A stretch of 64,000 nucleotides of DNA from Chryseobacterium camelliae (GTDB lineage Bacteria > Bacteroidota > Bacteroidia > Flavobacteriales > Weeksellaceae). Location: assembly GCF_002770595.1 (NCBI RefSeq), contig NZ_CP022986.1, forward strand, positions 3,534,001 through 3,598,000, in the 5' to 3' direction. Shown here piece by piece: positions 26,543 through 35,836 of the stretch. Below the pieces are notes generated by a model. That model had not been told where the DNA came from, did no database searches, and saw nothing but the letters and a program-made list of their open reading frames with translations. Position numbers and translations under genes: made by a program. Each line of letters starts with the position of its first letter. Within the stretch, counting starts at the first letter, position 1.

Positions 26543-26638
26543 CTAAAAATATCATACAGTAAAGTGGGTTTTTCGTAATCCGGGCTGAGGAATTGTCGTA
26601 AAAAAGTGTTAATTAAAATTATGTTGGATGTTTTTTTG

Positions 26639-26647
26639 TAATTTTGC
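26639..26647 (+). promoter_or_regulatory. Promoter -7 box, GT5-like gene
   Basis: TAATTTTGC matches TAnnTTTG, 35 bases before ATG 26683. It diverges from the panC promoter. Confidence 0.6.
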
Positions 26648-26682
26648 ACATTAAAGCGTTTTACAAAAATTAGATAGAGTTT

Positions 26683-27453
26683 ATGCCGAATCAAAAGATA
26701 CTGTATATTACTACAGAGATGTATCCGTACCAAGAAGATACCAACATGGCTGCAGTGGTGAATAAAATGGCACTTAAAATGCACAATGAAGGCAATGATG
26801 TAAGAGTTTTTATGCCAAGATTTGGACAGATAAGTGAACGAAAATTCCAGCTTCATGAAGTCATCCGCCTTTCAGGAATGAATATTATTATCAATGATCT
26901 TGATCAGCCCTTAATTATTAAGGTAGCTTCGCTGCCGGGAGAAAGGCTTCAGGTTTATTTTATCGATAATGAAGAATATTTCAAAAGGAAACAATATTAT
27001 TTCGATGACGAAGGAGCTCCTTTTCCTGATAATGATGAAAGGGCAATTTTCTTTGCAAGAGGGGTCATAGAAACGATTAAAAAGCTCAACTGGGTACCGG
27101 ATGTAATTCATCTTAACGGATGGATGGCTTCTTTTGTCCCGGTTTACCTTAAAACCTATTACGAATCAGATACCTATTTTAAAGATGCCAGAATTGTACT
27201 TTCTTTATACAACGAAAAGGATGCCGAACTGGATCAGAATATCGGTGAAAAACTGGAATTCGATAATATCTCCGGGCTTAAGGCATTAGATAAGCCTACC
27301 ATCCAGAGTTTTGTGATTGAAAGCATGAATTATGTGGATATGGTAGTGAAAGGAGATGAATTCCTGGAAGGAAACCTGGATACTGCTTTCAATGAAACCC
27401 CGACTCAGAAATCAGAATACCTGGATGTCGATTCAATCAATCAACTTTATTAA
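26683..27453 (+). CDS. Single-domain glycogen/starch synthase-like protein (GT5 N-domain)
   Basis: The 256-residue product matches only the N-terminal Rossmann half of GT5 glycogen/starch synthases: ILYITTEMYPY at the start, MALKMHNEGNDVRVFMPRFG, DNDERAIFFARGVIETIKKL and WVPDVIHLNGWMASFVPVYL. The C-terminal nucleotide-sugar domain is missing, and the K-x-G-G-L loop expected after the first strand reads EDTNMAAVV. It is therefore unlikely to make glycogen. It lies 12 bases before a DUF4270 lipoprotein gene and near glmS, so a binding or regulatory role linked to sugar-nucleotide or envelope metabolism is a guess. Confidence 0.85.
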   Translation: MPNQKILYITTEMYPYQEDTNMAAVVNKMALKMHNEGNDVRVFMPRFGQISERKFQLHEVIRLSGMNIIINDLDQPLIIKVASLPGERLQVYFIDNEEYFKRKQYYFDDEGAPFPDNDERAIFFARGVIETIKKLNWVPDVIHLNGWMASFVPVYLKTYYESDTYFKDARIVLSLYNEKDAELDQNIGEKLEFDNISGLKALDKPTIQSFVIESMNYVDMVVKGDEFLEGNLDTAFNETPTQKSEYLDVDSINQLY

Positions 27454-27465
27454 AAACACAGTTTA

Positions 27466-29013
27466 ATGACTCATACGATTAAAAAAGTTTTCGCTGTAAT
27501 TTTCATGGCGATTTTCGGAAGTGTATTGCTTTATAACTGCGAACCGGATCCGGATACCCTTGGAGAGCAGCTGTTTTTAGGAGATGCTGCACAGGGGAAG
27601 GTAGATTCTATGGACGTTACTGCATTCACGATCAAAAATTATGACAGTATCAGAAGTGATGCAGCGAAGCTCGATTCAGCAGTGCTCGGTGCCTTTAAGG
27701 AAGACCAGTTCGGTATGCAGAGAGCTTCTTATCTTACTCAGCTCAGGTTATCAACTTATAATCCTGATTTCGGAGCCAATGCTGTGGTAGATTCTGTTGT
27801 TCTGGTTTTAAAGCCGGAGTATGCAGCAGATTCTGTGAAAACAACGACCAATGAAGACTATATTTATCCGGACGGCAATGTAGCGGCTAAGAAAGTAGTC
27901 AATACTTATCCTGTAAGGAAATTCGGAAAAGCGAAAAAAACACTGAATATTAAAGTATATGAAGTATCGGACTTCCTGAAAGGAGCTTCAGATACTGTGA
28001 AATCTAATCAGGTCTTTGAATATAATGCTGCTAATATAGGTTCTAAAACTTTTGACGGTAATATCAATTCAGTTACCATTACAAAAGATTCCGATAATTC
28101 CTCCATATTCACATCGTCTGCACCGGGCATCAGGATTAATCTGGACAAAACTTTGTTCCAGAACAAGATTATTGCAAAAAAAGGCCAGCCGGAACTTCAG
28201 GATGCATCAAATTTCATCAGACATTTCAGAGGGCTTAGAATTGCTGTTGATGAGAATGATGGTTATTTGTTCAAATTCTCCCCAAATTCTATGGAGCTTA
28301 TCATGTATTATAAATATGACAAGACAGATAACGGAACAACGACAAGGACATCTGCAAACTATGCTTTTGTTTTAGGTGCAGGAAATGTACATATCGGTCA
28401 ATATGAGTATGACCGTTCGGGATCTGCCTACTCAACTGCTGCATTGGGGGATTTCAATACAGGAGCTGCCAAACTTTTTGCACAGGGAATGGGGGGGCCT
28501 TCTATAGGAATTAAAATTCCACTTGAAACAGTAAATAAATTAAAGAAATTATATCAAACTAATAAGGCAGCCATCATAAGTGCTAAAATTAGACTTTACA
28601 CTGATGCTGTTTCCTGGAATAACAATTATAAAAAACCTACAGAACTAACTTTTATTCAAAAGGATAAAGACAGCAATGGTAAAGTGACTAGTGCTTTTAC
28701 GGCAGATGCACTTAATTTGGCGGCAGCACCTAATTTTAGAATTTATAAATTATATAACCTTGATAAAAATCCTGCTTATTACGAATTTACTGTAACTAAA
28801 TCAGTAAAAGATATTGTAGAGGGTGGAGTTGACAATACTTATAAGTATTTTAGAATAGATATCGGAAGATTTTTACCCAATGCAGCCAATACTGGACTTC
28901 AAGGTCAATCATCTACATCAAGAGCATATTCTATCAATAGAGCAGTATTTGTAGGATCAAACACTACTGATTCCAACAAAGCTCAGCTGAGAATTATTTA
29001 CGGGACAAAATAA
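27466..29013 (+). CDS. DUF4270 family lipoprotein
   Basis: The 515-residue product is an exported lipoprotein with signal MTHTIKKVFAVIFMAIFGSV and the lipid-bearing Cys in LLYNCEPDPD. It has the DUF4270 pattern: DAVLGAFKEDQFG-like segment (SAVLGAFKEDQFG), TQLRLSTYNPDFGANAVVDS and VLVLKPEYAADSV early, FIRHFRGLRIAVDEND in the middle, and the C-terminal repeats of beta strands. Function is unknown; it is widespread in Bacteroidota and often sits between a glycogen-synthase-like gene and glmS, as here. Confidence 0.88.
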   Translation: MTHTIKKVFAVIFMAIFGSVLLYNCEPDPDTLGEQLFLGDAAQGKVDSMDVTAFTIKNYDSIRSDAAKLDSAVLGAFKEDQFGMQRASYLTQLRLSTYNPDFGANAVVDSVVLVLKPEYAADSVKTTTNEDYIYPDGNVAAKKVVNTYPVRKFGKAKKTLNIKVYEVSDFLKGASDTVKSNQVFEYNAANIGSKTFDGNINSVTITKDSDNSSIFTSSAPGIRINLDKTLFQNKIIAKKGQPELQDASNFIRHFRGLRIAVDENDGYLFKFSPNSMELIMYYKYDKTDNGTTTRTSANYAFVLGAGNVHIGQYEYDRSGSAYSTAALGDFNTGAAKLFAQGMGGPSIGIKIPLETVNKLKKLYQTNKAAIISAKIRLYTDAVSWNNNYKKPTELTFIQKDKDSNGKVTSAFTADALNLAAAPNFRIYKLYNLDKNPAYYEFTVTKSVKDIVEGGVDNTYKYFRIDIGRFLPNAANTGLQGQSSTSRAYSINRAVFVGSNTTDSNKAQLRIIYGTK

Positions 29014-29046
29014 AAATAAACACAATCTAATACATTAATATAAATT

Positions 29047-30900
29047 ATGTGCGGAATAGTAGGATATACAGGATTTCAGGATGCCTATAGTATAGTGATC
29101 AATGGTCTAAGGAGGTTGGAGTACCGCGGTTATGACAGTGCAGGAATCGTTCTTGAAAAGTCAGATAATACATTTGAGGTTCAGAAAACAAAAGGAAAGG
29201 TAGATGATCTTGTTGGTATTTCAAGCCAATTGGAAGGTACTGCCCATATAGGAATGGGCCATACCCGTTGGGCTACCCATGGTGTGCCTAGCGACAGGAA
29301 TTCTCACCCGCATGTATCCAATAATGGTAAAATAGCTATTATCCATAATGGAATCATTGAAAATTATGATACCATTAAAATCATGTTGAGCGATAAAGGG
29401 TTTACTTTTCAGTCAGAGACAGATACTGAAGTATTGGTAAATCTTATCCAGTATTTTATGGATCTTAATGTGGAAATGGATTTCCCTACAGCAGTACGTT
29501 ATGCCTTGAATGAGGTGTATGGAGCGTATGCTATAACCGTAATGCACGAAGACTATCCAGGGGTACTTGTCGTTGGAAGACTGGGGTCACCTTTAGCAAT
29601 TGGTATCGGAGATAATGAATATTTTATTGCGTCTGATGCTTCTCCTTTCGTGGAATTTACAAAAGAAGCCATTTATCTTGAAGAAGGTCATATGGCTACC
29701 ATCTCATTGGAAAATGGAGTAGATATCAGAACCATCAATGATAATTCCAAAATTGAACCTGAAATTCAGGAGCTTAAATTAAGTCTTGAACAGATTGAAA
29801 AAGGAGGTTTTGAACATTTTATGCTTAAAGAAATCTTCGAGCAGCCAAAATCCATCCATGACACCATGCGAGGCAGGCTTCTGGTAGAGGAAGGCATTAT
29901 AAAAATGGCGGGTATCTGGGACCATCTTGAGCGTTTTAAGAATGCCAACAGAATTATCATTATCGCCTGTGGAACTTCCTGGCATGCCGGTCTTATCGGA
30001 GAATATCTTATTGAAGAATATGCAAGAATACCGGTTGAGGTAGAATATGCATCAGAGTTCAGATATAGAAATCCAATTATTACGGATAAAGATGTAGTCA
30101 TTGCTATTTCTCAGTCCGGAGAAACTGCCGATACGATGGCCGCTTTGAAACTGGCTAAAGAAAGAGGTGCTTTCATTTATGGTATCTGTAATGTGGTGGA
30201 TTCTTCAATTGCCAGGATTACCGATGCCGGTTCTTATACTCATGCAGGTCCTGAAATCGGTGTAGCTTCCACAAAAGCATTTACGGCACAGCTGACGATT
30301 CTCAGCCTAATTGCATTAAAGCTCGGTAAGCATAACGGGAACTTAGGTAATGCAGATTTTATGAGCCTGATCGCGGAACTGGACGCACTTCCTAAAAAAA
30401 TTGAAGAAGTATTGGAGTCTACTCACGAGCTGACACAAGCCATTGCAAAAGATTTTATTAGTGCCACCAATTTCCTTTACTTAGGAAGAGGATACAATTA
30501 TCCGGCAGCATTGGAAGGAGCATTGAAGCTTAAAGAAATTTCTTATATCCATGCTGAAGGCTATCCGGCCGCAGAAATGAAACATGGACCTATTGCACTG
30601 ATTGATGAAAACATGCCAATTGTTATTATTGCTCCAAAGAAAGGGCACTATGATAAAATTGTAAGCAATGTTCAGGAAATTAAAGCAAGAAAAGGAAAGG
30701 TAATCGCAGTAGTTAATAAAGGAGATCAGCAGGTAAGTGCAATGGCAGACTATGTTATCGAGATCCCTGAAACTTCAGAATGTTTCTCACCTATCGTGGC
30801 TTCCGTACCTCTGCAGCTATTGGCTTATTACATTGCAGTATACCGCGGAGCAAATGTTGATCAGCCGAGAAACCTTGCAAAATCCGTCACTGTAGAATAA
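29047..30900 (+). CDS. glmS: Glutamine--fructose-6-phosphate aminotransferase (isomerizing)
   Basis: GlmS makes glucosamine-6-phosphate from fructose-6-phosphate and glutamine, the entry into UDP-GlcNAc for peptidoglycan and LPS. The 617-residue product begins MCGIVGYTG, with Cys2 as the N-terminal nucleophile, followed by the class II amidotransferase domain (RGYDSAGI, HTRWATHGVPSDRNSHPH) and two SIS domains (ACGTSWHAGLIGEYL, ISQSGETADTMAALK, GRGYNYPAALEGALKLKEIS, HAEGYPAAEMKHGPIALID). The C-terminal LAKSVTVE is diagnostic. No glmS ribozyme is expected or seen in this phylum. It follows the DUF4270 gene by 33 bases, probably the same transcript. Confidence 0.97.
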   Translation: MCGIVGYTGFQDAYSIVINGLRRLEYRGYDSAGIVLEKSDNTFEVQKTKGKVDDLVGISSQLEGTAHIGMGHTRWATHGVPSDRNSHPHVSNNGKIAIIHNGIIENYDTIKIMLSDKGFTFQSETDTEVLVNLIQYFMDLNVEMDFPTAVRYALNEVYGAYAITVMHEDYPGVLVVGRLGSPLAIGIGDNEYFIASDASPFVEFTKEAIYLEEGHMATISLENGVDIRTINDNSKIEPEIQELKLSLEQIEKGGFEHFMLKEIFEQPKSIHDTMRGRLLVEEGIIKMAGIWDHLERFKNANRIIIIACGTSWHAGLIGEYLIEEYARIPVEVEYASEFRYRNPIITDKDVVIAISQSGETADTMAALKLAKERGAFIYGICNVVDSSIARITDAGSYTHAGPEIGVASTKAFTAQLTILSLIALKLGKHNGNLGNADFMSLIAELDALPKKIEEVLESTHELTQAIAKDFISATNFLYLGRGYNYPAALEGALKLKEISYIHAEGYPAAEMKHGPIALIDENMPIVIIAPKKGHYDKIVSNVQEIKARKGKVIAVVNKGDQQVSAMADYVIEIPETSECFSPIVASVPLQLLAYYIAVYRGANVDQPRNLAKSVTVE

Positions 30901-30978
30901 AAACAATGCACAAATAAAATAAATTTAGATTTCCTCCGTTATTTCAAAAAAAATCTTAAAAGTTTCTTAAAAAAATTA

Positions 30979-30986
30979 TATATTTA
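30979..30986 (+). promoter_or_regulatory. Probable -7 box for the gldKLMN operon
   Basis: TATATTTA differs from TAnnTTTG only at the last base and lies 22 bases before ATG 31009 of gldK. Less certain than the other -7 boxes. Confidence 0.4.
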
Positions 30987-31008
30987 CGGCTTAATTATAA
31001 AAATTAAC

Positions 31009-32424
31009 ATGAAAAGGATATTTCTTTTATTAGTGTCTGCGTCGGTAGCATCGGTATCTTGTTCAGGTGGAGGATCTTCTTCCGTTGGTAAACCGGGAAC
31101 AAAAGGAGAATTGATACCTAGAGAAAAAACGAAATCATTTGTTGCAGAAAGACCTTACGGTATGGTTGCAATTCCTGCAGGATCATTCGTTGCAGGTCTC
31201 GCTGATCAGGATCCTACAAATACTCCTGAAAAAGCGGCTCTGAAAACGGTTACTGTTTCTTCTTTCTTTATGGATGAAGCGGAAACTACCAATGCAGAAT
31301 ACAGAGTATTTATCAATTATGTAAGAGATTCTATCGCGAGAACTATGCTTGCTGAAGCTGCCGGAGAAGGAGGAGAAGGTAAAGGAAGAGGAACAAGCAT
31401 CGGTGATTATGCATATCTTGCACAAAAAGAAGAAAACTTAACACCATATCAGGAATATCTTGAAGGACAGGGAGGAAGAGAAGATGGCTATGACCCAAGC
31501 AAAAAACTGGACTGGAAAGTTCCATTGCACTGGAATACCAATAAATATCCTGATGTAGAATATGCAGAAGTATTGGAATCTATGTATTTACCGGCATCAT
31601 CAAGAGTAGGTAATGAAAGGATTCTGGATGTTAGCAAACTGAAGTATAACTACAAATGGGGCGATATGGATGTGGCTATTGCAGATAACCAAAGAGGAGT
31701 AAACTACCTTAAAAGTGAAAGCATTGCTATTTATCCTGATACCACAGTTTGGGTAAAAGATTTTCATTTTGCATATAATGAGCCCTTATTTGAACAGTAT
31801 TTCTGGCATAAGGCTTACAAAGACTATCCTGTAGTAGGGGTAACCTGGGATCAGGCTAGAGCCTACTGTAATTTCAGAACTAAGCTGAAAACAGATTATA
31901 ATGAAAGTTTAAAAAGAAGAAAACAAAGACCAATGATATTCCGTCTTCCTACTGAAGTTGAGTGGGAATATGCAGCAAGAGGCGGAATGCAGAATGCTAC
32001 CTATCCTTGGGGAGGTCCTTATTTAATGGACGACAGAGGTTGCTATTTAGCTAACTTCAAACCTAAGAGAGGTAACTATATGGAAGATGAGAAAAAAGGT
32101 ACTTACACATATACAGCTCCGGTAAAGAAATTTAAGAAAAATGGATTCGGATTGTATGATATGGCTGGAAACGTTGCAGAATGGACGGAATCTGCCTATA
32201 ATAATTCTTCACCCGCATTCTCTTCAACACTTAACCCTTCTACAAAAGATAGAACTGATGACAAAAGGTCTGTAAGAGGAGGTTCTTGGAAAGATGTTGG
32301 TTATGCACTGATGACAGGAGCAAGAGACTGGGAAAGAAAAGATTCTGCAAGAAGCTATATCGGATTCAGAACAGTACAGGACATTCCTGAAGCAGCTGTT
32401 AAACCAAGAAGAGTTAGCAGATAA
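31009..32424 (+). CDS. gldK: Gliding motility lipoprotein GldK (T9SS core)
   Basis: GldK is an outer-membrane lipoprotein that forms the periplasmic ring of the type IX secretion system together with GldN. The 471-residue product has a lipoprotein signal with Cys18 (SVASVSCSGGGS) and a formylglycine-generating-enzyme-like (sulfatase-modifying) domain: GMVAIPAGSFVAG, DEAETTNAEYRVF, FRLPTEVEWEYAARGG, YDMAGNVAEWTES and RSVRGGSWKDVG. It is the first of four genes in the fixed order gldK, gldL, gldM, gldN. Confidence 0.96.
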   Translation: MKRIFLLLVSASVASVSCSGGGSSSVGKPGTKGELIPREKTKSFVAERPYGMVAIPAGSFVAGLADQDPTNTPEKAALKTVTVSSFFMDEAETTNAEYRVFINYVRDSIARTMLAEAAGEGGEGKGRGTSIGDYAYLAQKEENLTPYQEYLEGQGGREDGYDPSKKLDWKVPLHWNTNKYPDVEYAEVLESMYLPASSRVGNERILDVSKLKYNYKWGDMDVAIADNQRGVNYLKSESIAIYPDTTVWVKDFHFAYNEPLFEQYFWHKAYKDYPVVGVTWDQARAYCNFRTKLKTDYNESLKRRKQRPMIFRLPTEVEWEYAARGGMQNATYPWGGPYLMDDRGCYLANFKPKRGNYMEDEKKGTYTYTAPVKKFKKNGFGLYDMAGNVAEWTESAYNNSSPAFSSTLNPSTKDRTDDKRSVRGGSWKDVGYALMTGARDWERKDSARSYIGFRTVQDIPEAAVKPRRVSR

Positions 32425-32490
32425 TTCAATCAGACCATTATTATTACTTTTCAATAACAATTTTATTTAACTTTAAAAAAACTGACTTAT

Positions 32491-33183
32491 ATGTTTAAGA
32501 CTAAAGATGCTTGGATGAATTTCTTTTATTCATTCGGTGCTGCAATTGTAATTCTTGGGGCTTGGCTTAAAATTACCCACATTACTTTGGGACCTATTAA
32601 TGGTAACATGGCTCTTACAGTGGGACTTATCACAGAAGCTATCATTTTCATCATCTTTGCTTTCGACCCGCCGAAATCAGAAGAGTCTTATGCTTGGGAA
32701 AATGTATATCCTGAACTTTTGGATAAGCATGCTAATCCTAACCCTCTACATTCAAATGTATCCAAAAGTAATGCTGCTGCTCAGTTTGCTGAATTGGAAA
32801 ATTCACTTTCAACTAAACTGGACAAAATGCTTCAGGATGCGAAACTTGATGTTCAGTTATTCGAAAGATTAAGAACAGGGATCGATAAATTTTCAAACTC
32901 AGTAGATCAGATCAACCAGACGGTGGATGTTTCTGCCTCTACTCATAAATACAATGACCAGTTGAATAAAGCTGCCCAACATATGGAAAGCATGAACGCA
33001 CTGTATGCTATGCAGCTGGAAAGCGGACAAAGACAGGCAGAATTCGCCAAAAAATATGTGAGCGATATGCAAAAGTCTGTTGAGCATTCTGAAAAATTCA
33101 ACCAGGAATTGCAAGGTTTAACGTCTAACTTGAATAATTTAAACAGGGTTTATGGTGGTATGCTAACCGCAATGAAGTCTTAA
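32491..33183 (+). CDS. gldL: Gliding motility protein GldL (T9SS motor subunit)
   Basis: GldL is the inner-membrane stator subunit that works with GldM to drive type IX secretion and gliding with proton motive force. The 230-residue product has two transmembrane helices in the first 70 residues (NFFYSFGAAIVILGAWLKIT and LTVGLITEAIIFIIFAFDPP), with Glu in the second helix, and a long cytoplasmic helical/coiled-coil tail. It lies 66 bases after gldK and 51 before gldM. Confidence 0.95.
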   Translation: MFKTKDAWMNFFYSFGAAIVILGAWLKITHITLGPINGNMALTVGLITEAIIFIIFAFDPPKSEESYAWENVYPELLDKHANPNPLHSNVSKSNAAAQFAELENSLSTKLDKMLQDAKLDVQLFERLRTGIDKFSNSVDQINQTVDVSASTHKYNDQLNKAAQHMESMNALYAMQLESGQRQAEFAKKYVSDMQKSVEHSEKFNQELQGLTSNLNNLNRVYGGMLTAMKS

Positions 33184-33234
33184 TTCCAAAACCATTTCTA
33201 ATATAAAACTTAATTAAAAACAAAAGAAAAGAGA

Positions 33235-34824
33235 ATGGCACAAGGAAAACAGACCCCTCGTCAGAAGATGATCAACCTGATGTATTTGGTGTTCATCGCG
33301 ATGATGGCCCTAAATATTGATGCAGAAATCATCAGGTCATATTATGACTCTACAAAAGCTCTTAATGAAACCAGGACCTTAACGGAAAGAAAAAACGAAA
33401 GGATTTTCGAAAGGACTCTTGAAGCAAAAGCCCTGCAGGTACCGGATACTTACGCTCAGCCTTGGCAGCAGTATCAGGTTTTAAGAGATAAAATCAATGG
33501 ATTGGTAAAATCCGCTCAGGATATCAAAGATCTTCTTAAGAAGAAATCTGAATTCCATGAGAAAGACCAAGCCGGAAAAGATGTGGATGTAAGCGAAAAC
33601 TTCGCTGCACTAAATAACAATGAAGCTACTACGGAATACTTCTTTAAAGAAGGAGATGAGAATACACCTTCTAAAGGAGCTTTAGAGCTTAAAGCTAAAA
33701 TTGACGATGTAAGGAACTATATCAATGCAACTTTTGGAAATAACCCTCAGCTGAAAGACTTGGTGGAAAGAGCCAATAAATCTCTGATTGCAGAATATCC
33801 AAAAGGGAAATCACCTAACGAAAAAACGTGGTTCCAAAATAAATTCTACCACCAGCCTCTGATTGCTGCGATCTCCAATCTTGAGATTATCCAGAATGAT
33901 GCAAGAAACGTGCAATCTGATGCATTAGCATTAATGCTGCAAGAAAAAGTTGATGCAAGCATCAAATTTTCAAACTATGAGCCGATTGTTTCCGGTCCAA
34001 CGGATATTCAATCAGGAAAGCAGGCAGATGTTACTGTGATGTTGGGTACCTATTCAAACAGCAATAAGATCAACATTTCAGGAGTGAGCAGACAGGAAAA
34101 CGGAAAAGGTATTATTCCAATTTCAGGAGCAGGCCTTGGAGAGCATAAAGTTGGTGGAACCATTACATTAACCGACGCTTCAGGGAAACCACAAAGCTTC
34201 CAGTGGTCACACACCTATAATGTTATTGCAGGTCCTCAGGAAGTGAAACTTCAGAAAGGATTACTCCTATCTGCTGATAAAATGAATGTAATGTACAGAG
34301 GATTGGAAAATCCGGTATCAGGGTCTATTCTTGGTGCTGATAATGCTAAATTATCACTTTCTGCCCCGGGAGCTTCAGTGAGAAGTGCAGGTCCAGGAAA
34401 ATGGATTGTTACTCCTACTACAGGAAATACCGTTAAATTAACATTGTCAGGATCTGATCCTAGCGGTAAGAGTATCTCTCAGGTATTTGAGTACAGAATT
34501 AAAAATGTACCGCCTCCGCAAGGACAGATGAGAGGGCAGAACGTACTGGGTATGCCGGCTACATCCATCCCTAATCAGACTGTACAGGCAGCTATTCCGG
34601 ACTTCGATTTCCCTGTATCATTTACTGTGAATCAATTTATGGTGAAGGTGCCAGGTAGGGCAGCATTGTTAATCCGTGGAAATTCATTAAGTGATGCTGC
34701 GGGATTAATGAAAAACTTAAGATCAGGAGATGTAGTATATGTTTTCGAGATTAAGGCTACCGCTACAGGATTAGGAAATCAACAGATTAAAAATATCTCT
34801 CCTGTTGTAATCAATGTTCAGTAA
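33235..34824 (+). CDS. gldM: Gliding motility protein GldM (T9SS motor subunit)
   Basis: GldM spans the periplasm from the inner membrane to the GldK/GldN ring. The 529-residue product begins MAQGKQTPRQKMINLMYLVF, with one transmembrane helix near residues 14-34, and then four periplasmic domains. Motifs such as MNVMYRGLENPVSGS and the final QQIKNISPVVINVQ are typical of GldM. It lies in the gldKLMN operon. Confidence 0.96.
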   Translation: MAQGKQTPRQKMINLMYLVFIAMMALNIDAEIIRSYYDSTKALNETRTLTERKNERIFERTLEAKALQVPDTYAQPWQQYQVLRDKINGLVKSAQDIKDLLKKKSEFHEKDQAGKDVDVSENFAALNNNEATTEYFFKEGDENTPSKGALELKAKIDDVRNYINATFGNNPQLKDLVERANKSLIAEYPKGKSPNEKTWFQNKFYHQPLIAAISNLEIIQNDARNVQSDALALMLQEKVDASIKFSNYEPIVSGPTDIQSGKQADVTVMLGTYSNSNKINISGVSRQENGKGIIPISGAGLGEHKVGGTITLTDASGKPQSFQWSHTYNVIAGPQEVKLQKGLLLSADKMNVMYRGLENPVSGSILGADNAKLSLSAPGASVRSAGPGKWIVTPTTGNTVKLTLSGSDPSGKSISQVFEYRIKNVPPPQGQMRGQNVLGMPATSIPNQTVQAAIPDFDFPVSFTVNQFMVKVPGRAALLIRGNSLSDAAGLMKNLRSGDVVYVFEIKATATGLGNQQIKNISPVVINVQ

Positions 34825-34842
34825 GTTTAATAAAATAACATT

Positions 34843-35781
34843 ATGAAAAAATATATAAGCAGTCTTTTAGTTTTGGTTTCAGGATTTGCTTTTTCCCAAA
34901 CCATTCTGAATGCATCTTCTCCGGAAGAGTTCAGACAGTTGAGAGCTGAAAATAAACAAAAGATAGGTGATACACTTGTTGATAAAACAGTGAAGCCACT
35001 TGAATATGGTTTTGTAGATGATAAAGATATCATGAAATCCATGTTCGTTTGGGAGGTAATTGATATGAATGATAAGATCAACCAGCCTTTTTATTATGAT
35101 AATCCAAACGGACTTCTTGCTTCGTCCACGAGATCTTTGTATCAGCTTTTATTAGAAGGTGCACTGAGCGGTAAGATTAAGGAAGTATATGATGATGATG
35201 ATTTCGTTACAAGATTGAGTCCTGAAGCTATTCAGAAAAGATTGGAAAGTGTAAGGATTTCCGATGCTGCCATTGATATTCTGAATTCCGGAAGACAATT
35301 AACCGACGATGAAAAGAAGCAATATACCGATATTTATAAGACTACTACCGATAAAGTAAAGGTTCTTAAAATTATGGGTATGTGGTTTATCGATAAGAGA
35401 GACGGGCAGATGAAATACAGACCCCTTGGGATTGCTGCAATGGGACCTGACCCTGCTGTACAGGGAAGAACAGGACCTAACGGAGAGCCATTGGCAGGTG
35501 CAGATGAATTGATAGACCTATTCTGGATCTACTATCCAAACGCAAGAGAAGTGCTGGCTAATAACTATGTGTATAACAGAAAAAACTCATCTGCTGATCT
35601 ATCTTTTGATGATATCATCAATGCAAGAAGGTTTTCTTCTATTATTTACAAATCATCTACTGGTTTAGGTGATGGTGTTATTAAAGATTACATCCCAAGA
35701 AATGCTGACGAACAGCTTGAAGAAAGCGACAGAATCAAGGCTCAGATCCTTGATATGGAAAACAGCATGTGGAATTATTAA
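34843..35781 (+). CDS. gldN: Gliding motility protein GldN (T9SS ring subunit)
   Basis: GldN partners with the lipoprotein GldK in the periplasmic ring of the type IX machine. The 312-residue product has a signal peptide (MKKYISSLLVLVSGFAFSQ) and the GldN pattern WEVIDMNDKINQPFYYD and FWIYYPNAREVLANNYVYNR. The gene closes the gldKLMN operon and is followed by a strong terminator at 35802-35833. Confidence 0.95.
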   Translation: MKKYISSLLVLVSGFAFSQTILNASSPEEFRQLRAENKQKIGDTLVDKTVKPLEYGFVDDKDIMKSMFVWEVIDMNDKINQPFYYDNPNGLLASSTRSLYQLLLEGALSGKIKEVYDDDDFVTRLSPEAIQKRLESVRISDAAIDILNSGRQLTDDEKKQYTDIYKTTTDKVKVLKIMGMWFIDKRDGQMKYRPLGIAAMGPDPAVQGRTGPNGEPLAGADELIDLFWIYYPNAREVLANNYVYNRKNSSADLSFDDIINARRFSSIIYKSSTGLGDGVIKDYIPRNADEQLEESDRIKAQILDMENSMWNY

Positions 35782-35801
35782 AATTCATTTGATATTTATA
35801 T

Positions 35802-35833
35802 AAAACCTGAGTACTTTTACTCAGGTTTTTTTT
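35802..35833 (+). terminator. Rho-independent terminator after gldN
   Basis: AAACCTGAGTA/TACTCAGGTTT forms an 11-bp stem with a CTTT loop, followed by T8-9. It ends only a few bases before the ATG at 35837. Confidence 0.9.
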
Positions 35834-35836
35834 GTT

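Noticed and set aside
29000..29047. Possible glmS ribozyme upstream of glmS
   Set aside because: The gap is only 33 bases; a ribozyme of that class does not fit.
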